NCBI GenBank assembly: GCA_945865545.1
Contig: CAMBEQ010000003.1
Coordinates: 30,631 to 94,630 of the forward strand
DNA: 64,000 nt
Direction: 5' to 3'
From: Sediminibacterium ginsengisoli
GTDB lineage: Bacteria; Bacteroidota; Bacteroidia; Chitinophagales; Chitinophagaceae
Shown here: piece after piece, positions 11,015-19,893 of the stretch
Position numbering within the stretch: position 1 is the stretch's first letter
Layout: every line of letters begins with the position of its first letter
Translations under genes and position numbers: made by a program
The notes under the pieces: model-generated
Database searches by the model: none
The model's input: only the letters and a program-made list of their open reading frames with translations
Told to the model about the DNA's origin: nothing

Positions 11015-14000
11015 TTAAAATTTAACTAATTTATTAGTCAACACTTTTGTCTCCTTCCCATTGGATAGCGTAATTCTATAATAATACACTCCCGGATTTA
11101 TCAAGCCCCCATTAGCACTGGTTCCATCCCAATAGGAAACAACTCTATTGGCATTGTATTGAGCACTTAATGGCCGTGTAAATAAAAGCAAGCCATTTGT
11201 GTTGTAAAGGCTTAAGTTAATATTTAAAATATTTTCTAATTGATTGTGCTCAAAACTAAATGAAGTTGCTTGACTAAAGGGATTGGGGAAGTTGCTCACT
11301 TTATTTAAAAGCATTGTGGTAGTATCAGGTACGATAAATTGGACGGTGTCCATGCTTGAATTGCCCAATAGGTCCCAGGCCTTAATTATTAACTGATGTT
11401 GCCCGATTGAAAAACTGGGCAATGCATATTGGACACTCCCTTTTTGATAAGTATTAATGGCTGCAGTATAATAATTATTTAAGACCAATTCATTTTTAGT
11501 ATCTCCGTCAATTAATAAAGTAATATCATGCCCTAATGAATTACCCGAAGTTTGAATGCCCGCTTCATCTTTTAAATTTATAAGAAGTGTGGATTTTGCC
11601 GCTGCCCAACCACCGTTAATAAAGTTGGTATCATTCAAAAATACTTTCATAGAAGGTCCAGTGATATCTGAAAAATTTTCAGCTGCCACTGGCTTAGCAT
11701 AAATTTGTTGGTAAATACCCATTGCATCCGAACTATCATTAAAAGCATTTAATTGTAATTTTAAAGCCCCTTGATTTACACTAGTTTCTTTAGGCAACAT
11801 AAATTCAATTACAAAATTTCCATTTGCAACACTCGCTTTCCCTTTAAACAAAATATTTTCTTGTAGGCTTATATTAATAGGTATACTTTTAGCATCATTG
11901 CCTAATGTTTTTTTCAAACTAGACGCGTCATATAGCACCATTTCAAGTGTGCCATTAAAATTATTTTTTGTTTGCCCATTAGATTGCACCAATCCGCTTA
12001 TTGAATATTTATTGCCAGCCTGAAGCGTATCAATGCCCTTAAAGGTTTTGCCATTAATTGTATTTAAAACAACTTGATCCTTTGATTTCGCCAAATACAT
12101 GGCAGGATCACCTAATAAGGTAAATTTAAATGTATTAATATGGTCTTCCCCCTGTGCCCATGCGGCCATTTTTGCTTTTTGTAATGCGCTACCAATAGTT
12201 AAAAATTGGCCAGCACTATCTGGCACCAATAATTTTTGAATAAATAAATCATTAATTTGTTTATTACTATAAGCATATACTAATCTACTTGCAGATACCA
12301 AGGCCACCACTCCTTTTGAATTTTTTAAAAGTGCATCAAAACCAAATGGACTCAATTGCGGTTGGTCATAAGGAGCAAAATCACAAGAAGCTGTAATCAT
12401 TAAAGGAAGCTTACCGGCATTATTCCACTGTTGAACATCGGGTTGTGCAATCACTGCCTCTTCTGCCAATCTTGTAAAATTTCCATGCCCCGTATAATTT
12501 AAAATTAAAGTTCCATTATTGATGGATTGATTGATGACTCCATTCACTAAAGGATAAGTATTACCTGCAATATTTTTTAAAGCAGGGTATAAATCTAAAT
12601 ATATTTTTTTCTGATTCCATTGAGTTGTTTTCTTTTGTAAATTATTGGTGATGTCTTCGGCATCTTGTAAATGCAAATTATAATCTCCATCATCTGCCAC
12701 CCAAGTCAATTGATTTTTCCAGGCACCTCCATTGCTATTTTTTTGATAATTAATTATTTTTTCAACTATCGTATCTGCTTCCGCCAAGGTCCTTACAGGC
12801 AGTCTTCCTGTAGCCAAGGATAAAATTTTAATATTACTAGGTGAATTAATGTCATTATTATTATTCAGAATACTATAATAATCATCTGTAGGATAACTCG
12901 TTAATATACCTGTAGAGGCTTCACTTTCAAAAACTGGAATTTGATTGGCACTATTGTAATTTTTATTACTATAATTGGCCATTCCCATTAATAATAAATA
13001 TTGTGGTACATTTTGACGTTTTACTGCTGCTTGGTTAAACAAATATTGAATAAAATTTCTAATGCCAATAGCACTTGGTTGTCCGCCCGAAAATTCATTA
13101 AAAATTTCATTTACATTAAACACCTGTCCTTTTAAACCATGGGCAGTTTCATGAAAATTACTCAATTTTTTTGCAGCCTTTAAATAATTACTTGCACTCA
13201 CTATGATATAATCCGGCACATCGCTACCAATTACATTTTGCTTATCTACCCCAGCCATAAAAGTCGCTGTCTCATAGGCATTTTGCTTAAAGGCAAAAAA
13301 CTCGCGAAGCGTATCGGCTAGTTGAATAAAATTTCCAGCAGTGGGCGTTTGAAAATTAACAGACAAACCCAAAGGTGTTTCTGGATGCGTCACATCCCAA
13401 ACCTGTGTAGTGGCATCTATATTTTGTAATTGATATTGTGTGGCAAGTCCTGATTTTATATTTTGATAATTTCTAAATCCAAAAGAATTGCTACCCCAAA
13501 AACCAATTTTTCTTTTAGCATTTATTTCAATAAAATCTATCCAACCCGTTGCTGTTGTATTATTGCTAGAAAATGCAATATTGATGTTCACCGGACTGGC
13601 TAAATTGGTATTCGCATTTAGTAAATAACTGCAACTATCTGTAATAATATTGGCCGATTCGTCATATAAATAGCCAGACACAGGATCTACAGAACTAGTT
13701 CTTGCCAAATTGCTATTCAGGGATAAATTAAAATTAGCTTTGTTATCATAGGCTGTAGCAGCATACTTGCTCACTATTTTTAATGGACTACTTAAAAGTA
13801 ACCCCTCCATATTAAAGGTATAATTAAGTTGTGGTTGTTTTCCATTGCCTTGAGCCATGGGTGGTCCGAGCAATAATTTGCCACTTTTTAAAAGCGAAAT
13901 ACTATCTTTTTCAATGACCCATCTTTCCTCATAATCATCAATGGTTTGTGCTGCGGTATTTATTTTTGAAACCGAACCAATTCTTTTTCCATTGGCCCCC

Positions 14001-14425
14001 AATGTGATAAAATAAAAAACAGAATCGCTAACCGCATTTTTAAAATGAGTGGGCAATCCTTTTACTTCATCGTATTTCCATTGAATAAATCCTTCACTAT
14101 AAAATAATAAAAAATCTTTTTCATCAAATTGATTATCTCCTCCGTCATTGACCAAAATTGCGTTTTCAGAAATACCCACTTTTGGATTGGCTATCACTTT
14201 ATCGATCAAATTGGCCAAATTATAATTATACAATTGCACTTGACTAGAAGCAAAAGGGACGGCAAAACCCATGGCCTTAAGTTGGGCACCCGTGACTTGA
14301 TATACCCCCTGTTTGGTAGCAGCAATTTTCACCCATTTCCCATTAAAAAAGGGTGAAATTTGCCCACTTGAAATAGAAGGAAAAATTACAATACATAAAA
14401 AAAATAGTAGGGCCCACCTTATCAT
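11015..14425 (-). CDS. porU: Type IX secretion sortase PorU (C25 gingipain-type peptidase)
   Basis: PorU is the cell-surface sortase of the type IX system: it removes the C-terminal signal from cargo and links cargo to A-type LPS. A signal peptide ends near residue 22 (SISSGQ). The C25 catalytic domain follows in the middle, with the His of NYTGHGN near residue 646 and the Cys of ITASCDF near 679, as in gingipains. The C-terminus carries its own type A sorting-like domain: NFPNPFSQATSF, a middle NINLSLYNTNG and the last GVYYYRITLSNG block. At 1136 residues it has the usual length. It is upstream of porV on the same strand and divergent from gldJ, with 114 bases between. No sign of truncation. 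Confidence 0.95.
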   Translation of the reverse strand: MIRWALLFFLCIVIFPSISSGQISPFFNGKWVKIAATKQGVYQVTGAQLKAMGFAVPFASSQVQLYNYNLANLIDKVIANPKVGISENAILVNDGGDNQFDEKDFLLFYSEGFIQWKYDEVKGLPTHFKNAVSDSVFYFITLGANGKRIGSVSKINTAAQTIDDYEERWVIEKDSISLLKSGKLLLGPPMAQGNGKQPQLNYTFNMEGLLLSSPLKIVSKYAATAYDNKANFNLSLNSNLARTSSVDPVSGYLYDESANIITDSCSYLLNANTNLASPVNINIAFSSNNTTATGWIDFIEINAKRKIGFWGSNSFGFRNYQNIKSGLATQYQLQNIDATTQVWDVTHPETPLGLSVNFQTPTAGNFIQLADTLREFFAFKQNAYETATFMAGVDKQNVIGSDVPDYIIVSASNYLKAAKKLSNFHETAHGLKGQVFNVNEIFNEFSGGQPSAIGIRNFIQYLFNQAAVKRQNVPQYLLLMGMANYSNKNYNSANQIPVFESEASTGILTSYPTDDYYSILNNNNDINSPSNIKILSLATGRLPVRTLAEADTIVEKIINYQKNSNGGAWKNQLTWVADDGDYNLHLQDAEDITNNLQKKTTQWNQKKIYLDLYPALKNIAGNTYPLVNGVINQSINNGTLILNYTGHGNFTRLAEEAVIAQPDVQQWNNAGKLPLMITASCDFAPYDQPQLSPFGFDALLKNSKGVVALVSASRLVYAYSNKQINDLFIQKLLVPDSAGQFLTIGSALQKAKMAAWAQGEDHINTFKFTLLGDPAMYLAKSKDQVVLNTINGKTFKGIDTLQAGNKYSISGLVQSNGQTKNNFNGTLEMVLYDASSLKKTLGNDAKSIPINISLQENILFKGKASVANGNFVIEFMLPKETSVNQGALKLQLNAFNDSSDAMGIYQQIYAKPVAAENFSDITGPSMKVFLNDTNFINGGWAAAKSTLLINLKDEAGIQTSGNSLGHDITLLIDGDTKNELVLNNYYTAAINTYQKGSVQYALPSFSIGQHQLIIKAWDLLGNSSMDTVQFIVPDTTTMLLNKVSNFPNPFSQATSFSFEHNQLENILNINLSLYNTNGLLLFTRPLSAQYNANRVVSYWDGTSANGGLINPGVYYYRITLSNGKETKVLTNKLVKF

Positions 14426-14539
14426 ACGTTAAAATTAGGGTTTTACTAACACAAGAATATACTTACAAGTGAATAAATGATTAAAAAACAAGCTATATTC
14501 GCACTATCACTTAACCCCATTTTTGTATAAATAATTACT

Positions 14540-15901
14540 ATGCATTTTATAAATAGTATTTTACTGTTTTTCGCTCTATTATTAATAGGGCCAAGTTTGT
14601 TATCCACGTCCAATAACAAAGAAAATAATTTCATCAAGATAGAGGCAAAAGCAGACGATCCTTATGCCGAAACTGTACTCATTCGCGGAGGCACTTTTGC
14701 AATGGGTATGAATCAAGAAAACATCATGGGAGACTGGAACAATAGTCTAAGAAGAGTTACCGTAAGTTCATTTAGAATAGACCAATATGAGGTAAGTAAT
14801 AAGAAATACCGCACTTATATTCAATGGTTGGAAAAAATATTTATTCCAATGGGAAGAGACTCCATTGTTAGAGCTGCTTTACCAGACAGTTCCGTATGGA
14901 AAACAGAATTATCTTATAACGACCCGATGGTAGAAGGTTATTTTAGATCATCCGTATTTAATGACTACCCAGTAGTAGGTGTTAGTTGGGAGCAAGCCAA
15001 TGATTATTGCAGATGGAAAACAGACAGGTCCAATGAGCAAACTTTATTAAAGTATAAATTGATAGATCCTAAAAAACCATATGTTGGTAAAATGGGTATC
15101 GTCAATTCTATTTCAGATTCTGCAAGCAATAATGGCGTTTCCAATACCGCATCAGCTACCGGATTTAACAGATCTAAAAAAGGAGATGATTATGTCATGA
15201 TCCCTGATTACAGATTACCTACCGAAGCGGAGTGGGAGTATGCTGCAAAAGTTTCTAGTGGAAAAAATTACATCTCTGGTTTTAATCTTCCTAAATCAGG
15301 TTCTAACTCACCTCATCCCAATTCCAATGTGGTAAGTTCCGACAGTCCTTATCCTTGGAGCTCCAATGGTAATGATGGTTTAAGAAATACCACCTTCGGC
15401 AAAAAGAAAGGTAAAAAGGGGATGTTTTTAGCTAATTTCAAAAACGGAAGTGGCGATTATATGGGCATGGTAGGGTATTCAAATGATGGCGCTGGCTTCC
15501 CATCTAAAGTAAATAGTTTTTTACAAAATCAAGTTGGTTTATATAATGTAAGTGGGAATGTAAATGAGTGGGTGGCTGATATTTATCGCCCCATGAACAC
15601 CATTGATATGGATGATTTTAATCCATACAGAGGAAACAATTCATTAGATGGAGACGATGTAAATACCTCTAATTATGAAACCAATACCAATACTTTAATA
15701 TCTAATAAATCAAGAGTATACAAAGGGGGCAGTTGGAAAGACCGTCCTTATTGGTTAAACCCTGGTACCAGAAGATTTTTAGACCAAGATAAATCCTCCA
15801 GCACTATTGGATTTAGATGTGCAGTATCTGCCTTTGGAATGGATACCCCTGGTGCTTCAGAAGAAAAACAGCATTGGTGGAATAAATTATTTAAAAAATA
15901 A
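14540..15901 (+). CDS. gldJ: Gliding-motility/type IX secretion protein GldJ (FGE-sulfatase fold)
   Basis: GldJ is needed for gliding and stabilises the type IX machine. The formylglycine-generating-enzyme fold is clear: RGGTFAMG near residue 50, DQYEVSNKKYRTY, YPVVGVSWEQANDYCRWK, DYRLPTEAEWEYAAK, VGLYNVSGNVNEWVAD and VYKGGSWKDRPYWL. The paired catalytic cysteines of true FGEs are not seen, as expected for a structural member. Its position divergent from porU and upstream of murF matches the gldJ locus of other Bacteroidota. One point is odd: characterised GldJ is a lipoprotein, yet the first 40 residues hold a hydrophobic segment (about 6-22) and no cysteine, and an in-frame stop just before the ATG rules out a longer start. 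The GldK branch is the alternative, but context favours GldJ. Confidence 0.85.
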   Translation: MHFINSILLFFALLLIGPSLLSTSNNKENNFIKIEAKADDPYAETVLIRGGTFAMGMNQENIMGDWNNSLRRVTVSSFRIDQYEVSNKKYRTYIQWLEKIFIPMGRDSIVRAALPDSSVWKTELSYNDPMVEGYFRSSVFNDYPVVGVSWEQANDYCRWKTDRSNEQTLLKYKLIDPKKPYVGKMGIVNSISDSASNNGVSNTASATGFNRSKKGDDYVMIPDYRLPTEAEWEYAAKVSSGKNYISGFNLPKSGSNSPHPNSNVVSSDSPYPWSSNGNDGLRNTTFGKKKGKKGMFLANFKNGSGDYMGMVGYSNDGAGFPSKVNSFLQNQVGLYNVSGNVNEWVADIYRPMNTIDMDDFNPYRGNNSLDGDDVNTSNYETNTNTLISNKSRVYKGGSWKDRPYWLNPGTRRFLDQDKSSSTIGFRCAVSAFGMDTPGASEEKQHWWNKLFKK

Positions 15902-15906
15902 GGAGC

Positions 15907-16392
15907 ATGAAATTACGCATAGGCTCCGGCATCGATTTTCATCAATTAGTTACTGGCCGAGACTTATGGATTGGTGGCATTAAAATTCCACACACCAAAG
16001 GAGCTTTAGGACATAGTGATGCAGATGTTTTATTACATGCTATTTGTGATGCTTTATTAGGTGCCTTAAGTTTAGGAGATATTGGCACCCACTTCCCTGA
16101 TACCGATGCGGCTTACAAAAATATCGATAGTAAAATTTTACTGCAAAAAACCTACGATTTAATAACCGCAGAAGGCTATCAAATTATAAACATAGATGCT
16201 ACTTTATGTTTAGAGTCGCCAAAAATAAAACCCTATGTTTTAGCCATGCAAGAATGTATCGCTGGTATTTTACATATTGGTAATAAAGATATTTCCATCA
16301 AAGCTACTACTACAGAAACCATGGGTTTCACGGGAAGAGAAGAAGGATTGGTAGCCATGGCCACTTGTTTATTAAGTTCGGCAAACAGCTAA
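15907..16392 (+). CDS. ispF: 2-C-methyl-D-erythritol 2,4-cyclodiphosphate synthase
   Basis: IspF closes the cyclic diphosphate in the MEP (non-mevalonate) isoprenoid pathway in the cytoplasm. The motifs are textbook: RIGSGIDFHQL with the zinc ligands Asp and His, ALGHSDADVLLHAICDALLGA, then GDIGTHFPDTD and, near the end, IKATTTETMGFTGREEG. The length of 161 is standard. The ATG follows the gldJ stop by 3 bases, and the sequence between them reads as a purine-rich AAGGAGC. Translation may therefore be coupled to gldJ, although the functions are unrelated. Confidence 0.97.
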   Translation: MKLRIGSGIDFHQLVTGRDLWIGGIKIPHTKGALGHSDADVLLHAICDALLGALSLGDIGTHFPDTDAAYKNIDSKILLQKTYDLITAEGYQIINIDATLCLESPKIKPYVLAMQECIAGILHIGNKDISIKATTTETMGFTGREEGLVAMATCLLSSANS

Positions 16393-16405
16393 AACTGCTA
16401 CCATT

Positions 16406-17725
16406 ATGAAGCAACTAAGTTCTATTGCTTCTTTATACGAAATTTTTAAGTTGCACCCTCAAGTGCAAACTGATACCAGAAAATTGCAAAAAGGCAATTT
16501 ATATTTTGCATTAAAAGGACCCAACTTTAATGGAAATGAATTTGCTGTACAAGCATTAGAACAAGGCGCAGCCTATTCCATTGTGGATGAACCCATCATC
16601 GCATCAGAAAATTTACAAGAAAGAATCATTTTAGTAGAAGATTTTTTAACAAGTTTAAAAGATCTTGCAAAATACCATCGTCAACAATTTACCATTCCAT
16701 TTATAGCCATTACAGGAAGCAACGGAAAAACTACTACTAAAGAATTGGTCATGGCGGTATTAAGTAGTCATTATATCACCTATACTACAGAAGGAAATTT
16801 AAACAACCATATAGGCGTACCGCTTACTTTATTAAGTATTAAAAAAGATGCACAATACGCAGTCATTGAAATGGGTGCAAATCATTTGCATGAAATTGAA
16901 AGTTATTGCAGCTACACTTTACCCACACATGGATTAATTAATAACTGTGGAAAAGCTCACCTAGAAGGCTTTGGCAGCGAAGAAGGTGTAAAAAAGGGGA
17001 AAGGAGAATTGTTTGATTATATAAAAAAACACGAGGGAACTGTTTTTGTGAATAGCGATTATGATTACTTAAACACAATGAGTAAAGGCATACAAAACAT
17101 CATTTCTTACGGAACCCACAGCGGGAGCTTGCAAGGCAAAGAACTAAGTAGTCAAGGAGGTTTGTTACAAATTACAATTACCAAAGCAGGCAATACAAGT
17201 ATAGAAAATAAAATCATAAAAACACAATTGGTAGGCGCTTACAATATACCCAATTTACTAGCAGCCATAAGTATTGGCCTGTACTGCGCAGTACCTGCTG
17301 AAAAAATAATGGCAGCTATTGAAAGCTACCAACCTACTAATAGTCGATCCCAATTAATTAGCTGGAAAAATAATCAAGTAATATTAGATGCTTACAATGC
17401 GAATCCAAGTAGCATGAAAGTAGCTATTGAAAATTTTGCAGGCATTGAAAGTAATTCAAAAATATTGTGCATAGGGGGCATGAGAGAAATGGGTACTAGT
17501 AGCGATGAAGAGCATCAGCAAATAATTAATTTGATTAACGCCTACCCTTTTGAAAAAGTAGTTTTAGTAGGCAAAGAATTTGAAAATTGCACCCACAACT
17601 ATCATTATTTTGAAACAGTCAACGCTGCCAAAGAGTGGTTGGATACCCAAAATTACCAAGACCATTATTTTTTAATCAAGGGGTCCAGGGGCATACAAAT
17701 GGAGCAATTAATAGCAGCTAATTAG
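16406..17725 (+). CDS. murF: UDP-N-acetylmuramoyl-tripeptide:D-alanyl-D-alanine ligase
   Basis: MurF adds D-Ala-D-Ala to the UDP-MurNAc-tripeptide, the last cytoplasmic step of the peptidoglycan precursor. The N-terminal UMAGV-binding domain has TDTRKLQKGNLYFALKG. The ATP loop is ITGSNGKTTTKELV near residue 105. EGNLNNHIGVPLTLL, VIEMGANHLHEIE and the central NSRSQ and DAYNANPSSM segments are all typical. The length of 439 is normal. It starts 13 bases after ispF. The neighbourhood of gldJ and murF is conserved in Bacteroidota. Confidence 0.97.
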   Translation: MKQLSSIASLYEIFKLHPQVQTDTRKLQKGNLYFALKGPNFNGNEFAVQALEQGAAYSIVDEPIIASENLQERIILVEDFLTSLKDLAKYHRQQFTIPFIAITGSNGKTTTKELVMAVLSSHYITYTTEGNLNNHIGVPLTLLSIKKDAQYAVIEMGANHLHEIESYCSYTLPTHGLINNCGKAHLEGFGSEEGVKKGKGELFDYIKKHEGTVFVNSDYDYLNTMSKGIQNIISYGTHSGSLQGKELSSQGGLLQITITKAGNTSIENKIIKTQLVGAYNIPNLLAAISIGLYCAVPAEKIMAAIESYQPTNSRSQLISWKNNQVILDAYNANPSSMKVAIENFAGIESNSKILCIGGMREMGTSSDEEHQQIINLINAYPFEKVVLVGKEFENCTHNYHYFETVNAAKEWLDTQNYQDHYFLIKGSRGIQMEQLIAAN

Positions 17726-17771
17726 TCATTGCCCTTCTTTCATTAATTACAAAACTTCCTTAATAATTTGA

Positions 17772-17779
17772 TACCTTTG
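17772..17779 (+). promoter_or_regulatory. -7 box of the DUF983 gene
   Basis: TACCTTTG is an exact TAnnTTTG match. Its last base is 5 bases before the ATG at 17784, which predicts a leaderless or almost leaderless mRNA. Confidence 0.7.
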
Positions 17780-17783
17780 CGGC

Positions 17784-18227
17784 ATGCCGAAAAATTATTT
17801 GTGGAGCACCTTCAATAACAAATGCCCAAGATGTAGAGAAGGCAAATTATTTGTATCCAGCAACCCATACAACTTATCTGCCATTACCGAAATGAATGAA
17901 AGGTGTCCAGTGTGTGGGCAACCCACCGAAATAGAATTGGGATTTTATTATGGTACAGGGTATGTGAGTTATGCCTTAACGGTGGCTTATTTTGTATCCA
18001 CTTTTGTAGCTTGGAAGGTATTGATAGGTATGACTTTTGATTTGGACGACAATAGAATTTTTTATTGGATGGGTATTGCCATCGTATTGCTACTTTTTAC
18101 ACAACCTTTAATTATGCGTTTATCCAGATCTATCTGGTTGGGATGGTTTGTCTCCTATAATAAGAATTGGAAAAACGAGCCTTTGGAATACAATGAGCGA
18201 ATGGATCATAATAGAAAAGAACATTAA
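17784..18227 (+). CDS. DUF983 family membrane protein with zinc-ribbon start
   Basis: A member of DUF983, small membrane proteins of unknown function. Two CxxC knuckles are visible, CPRC at about residues 14-17 and CPVC at about 41-44, which suggests a small zinc ribbon on the cytoplasmic side. The conserved ELGFYYGTGYVSYALTVAYF then leads into the first membrane span, and a second hydrophobic span is around residues 88-112. The tail is charged. It has its own promoter 58 bases after murF. The family identity is firm; no role can be given. Confidence 0.85.
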   Translation: MPKNYLWSTFNNKCPRCREGKLFVSSNPYNLSAITEMNERCPVCGQPTEIELGFYYGTGYVSYALTVAYFVSTFVAWKVLIGMTFDLDDNRIFYWMGIAIVLLLFTQPLIMRLSRSIWLGWFVSYNKNWKNEPLEYNERMDHNRKEH

Positions 18228-18271
18228 AGGCGAATAAACTCAAGTATTTATTTTAACTTCGCTGCCCTAAT

Positions 18272-18356
18272 AGAGAGGTGTCCGAGTGGTTTAAGGAGCA
18301 CGCTTGGAAAGCGTGTATACGGCAACGTATCGGGGGTTCGAATCCCTTCCTCTCTG
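18272..18356 (+). tRNA. tRNA-Ser (anticodon GGA)
   Basis: A seven-base acceptor stem (18272-18278 with 18349-18355), a discriminator G at 18356, an anticodon stem cacgc/gcgtg with loop TTGGAAA (GGA at 18306-18308), a long variable arm and a GGTTCGAATC T-loop define a class II tRNA-Ser reading UCC and UCU. CCA is not encoded. A TAACTTCG element at about 18254-18261, one base from the -7 consensus, may be its promoter. Confidence 0.97.
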
Positions 18357-18377
18357 CAAAATAGAAATAAATTAAAA

Positions 18378-18405
18378 CGTCCCGAGCACTCGGGGCGTTT
18401 TTTTG
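18378..18405 (+). terminator. Intrinsic terminator of tRNA-Ser
   Basis: A 9-bp stem with a 4-base loop around CCCGAGCACTCGGGG, flanked by ACG and CGT, is followed by at least six T. Confidence 0.85.
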
Positions 18406-18420
18406 TAGGTAACAAGAGAT

Positions 18421-18540
18421 GAAACTCGTTTCGAGATTGAAGTGGATGAATTAAAAACACGAGGGCGCGAAGCGCGCTCTGGGTTGCGCTTTTATTTTCA
18501 GAACCCCCGGGATGCCGGAGCTTTGCGACGGCATCCCTCC
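18421..18540. repeat. Hairpin-rich spacer with GAGC-TTT-GCGA core
   Basis: The roughly 300-base gap between tRNA-Ser and the next gene has no open frame worth calling. After the terminator it holds three hairpins in a row: CTCG-TTT-CGAG at 18425-18435; a G/C-rich one at 18461-18479 with a GAA loop; and a perfect 9-bp stem, arms 18509-18517 and 18529-18537. The 11-base loop of the last is GAGCTTTGCGA. The same GAGC-n-GCGA core sits in hairpin tips at 26.7-27.0 kb and 41.0 kb, so this looks like a dispersed palindromic repeat. From 18541 to 18660 the DNA is AT-rich and I see no further structure. Confidence 0.55.
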
Positions 18541-18660
18541 TCCAATACCACCAAATAAGTACAAAAATTAAGATAAAGATTAATATAACAGCTGTACCTT
18601 TACCCTACCCCCATTCAGTTAATTCTAACTGTCTAAAAATGAATTTTAAAAACCATTTGT

Positions 18661-19257
18661 ATGGGTAACTATATTCAAAAAATATTAGGCTTAATTCTAA
18701 TTGTTACTTTATTATCAACAAGTCAAATACAAGCTCAAACTACTTTTGGTTTAAAAGGGGGTGTTAATTATCCTTCCTGGAAAATATCATTAAATGGGCT
18801 TGATGTTAATACCTCAAAGTCAACAAAATATGTTGTGGGTGGCTTTTTAAATTATGAGCTTAATGAGAGTGTATCAATTCAACCTGAAATACTATATCAG
18901 GTAATGGGAACTATGGCAGATAGTATCGATCTAAACTATATAAGCATTCCACTATTATTTAAATTTGCATTGACCGATATTCTATATGTAGAGGCAGGAC
19001 CACAATTTGGACTCTTATTAGGAGCCAGCTCAAAATCTGATACGGCAGTAAAAAAGAGTAATTTTAAGACAACTGATATCCAATTTGTTTTTGGTGGAGG
19101 CATTAAACTTACAGAAAAAGTACATGCAGGATTTAGATACGGATACGGCTTATCAAATATCATGAGTAGTACTAGTACTAATGCATTCCAAGGTACCGGG
19201 TTAAACTCGACCATTAAAAATAATTCTTTAAGTGTTGTATTAAGTTATGCTTTTTAA
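18661..19257 (+). CDS. Outer-membrane beta-barrel protein (PorT/OMP_b-brl_2-like)
   Basis: A signal peptide (residues 1-25, ending in IQAQ) is followed by TTFGLKGGVNYPSW, the usual first strand of small Bacteroidota outer-membrane barrels. Alternating strands continue: VGGFLNYELNESVSIQPEIL, LYVEAGPQFGLLLGA, a GGIKLTEKVHAGFRYGYGL hairpin, and a last strand ending in Phe (VVLSYAF). At 198 residues an eight-stranded barrel is likely. Function unknown; such proteins range from T9SS PorT relatives to simple surface barrels. Two genes for exported proteins follow on the same strand, the first beginning 2 bases after this stop, so the three may form a unit. Confidence 0.75.
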   Translation: MGNYIQKILGLILIVTLLSTSQIQAQTTFGLKGGVNYPSWKISLNGLDVNTSKSTKYVVGGFLNYELNESVSIQPEILYQVMGTMADSIDLNYISIPLLFKFALTDILYVEAGPQFGLLLGASSKSDTAVKKSNFKTTDIQFVFGGGIKLTEKVHAGFRYGYGLSNIMSSTSTNAFQGTGLNSTIKNNSLSVVLSYAF

Positions 19258-19258
19258 A

Positions 19259-19837
19259 ATGAAAAAAATATTTTTTACTGCTTGGGCATTATTCTGTATG
19301 TCAATTTTATCTTTTGGGCAGGATTTAATTACAAAAAAGAACGGGGAGGATATAAAAGCTAAAGTAACCGAGGTCACCCTTTCCGAAATAAAGTATAAAA
19401 AATTTGAGAACTTAGATGGTCCAATTTATACATTATTACATAAAGATGTTTTAATCATCCGATACGAAAATGGATCAAAAGACTTATTTACACAAGACGC
19501 TCCAAGTATTTCAAATTTTGAACAAGGCCAATTAGATGCATCAAAATTTTATTACGTGCCTAAGTCAGATGAATCATTAGTACTCACTACAACCTCCTTA
19601 TTAACACCTTTAGTAGGCGGAATTGCCGCCGCAATTGAAAGTAATAAAGAAATAAAAGATGAAAATTTAAACTATTTAAACAAGACACTTATTAATAATA
19701 CAGAATATAAAAATGGTTACAAGCAAATGGCTATCAAAATAAGAAAAAAGAAAATTTTAAATAAGTTTTTGCTCGGGACAGGCTTTAATTTAGCAATAGT
19801 ATTATTTCTAATTGGGCAAAGCAGCGCTGGTAATTAA
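19259..19837 (+). CDS. Exported protein with shared 56-residue module and C-terminal membrane segment
   Basis: I do not recognise a named family. I start it at the ATG at 19259, one base after the previous stop, because the signal peptide then begins cleanly (MKKIFFTAW... to SFGQ near residue 21). Residues about 22-77 form a compact basic module beginning DLITKKNGEDIKAKV and ending ENGSKDLF. The next gene has a copy of it in the same place, 35 of 56 positions identical in my hand alignment. After residue 90 there is a mildly hydrophobic SLLTPLVGGIAAAIES stretch and near the end a hydrophobic segment (FLLGTGFNLAIVLFLIG), so the tail may be in a membrane. No catalytic motif is visible. Confidence 0.7.
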   Translation: MKKIFFTAWALFCMSILSFGQDLITKKNGEDIKAKVTEVTLSEIKYKKFENLDGPIYTLLHKDVLIIRYENGSKDLFTQDAPSISNFEQGQLDASKFYYVPKSDESLVLTTTSLLTPLVGGIAAAIESNKEIKDENLNYLNKTLINNTEYKNGYKQMAIKIRKKKILNKFLLGTGFNLAIVLFLIGQSSAGN

Positions 19838-19893
19838 TAGATAGATTACTCCCCTTAAAAAGTTTGTTTAAGAAAGATTAAAAAGTCAAAAGA

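Noticed and set aside
18248..18460. Minus-strand open frame across tRNA-Ser, translating to EEGIRTPDTLPYTRF and similar
   Set aside because: It is the reverse complement of the tRNA, a familiar artefact in databases.
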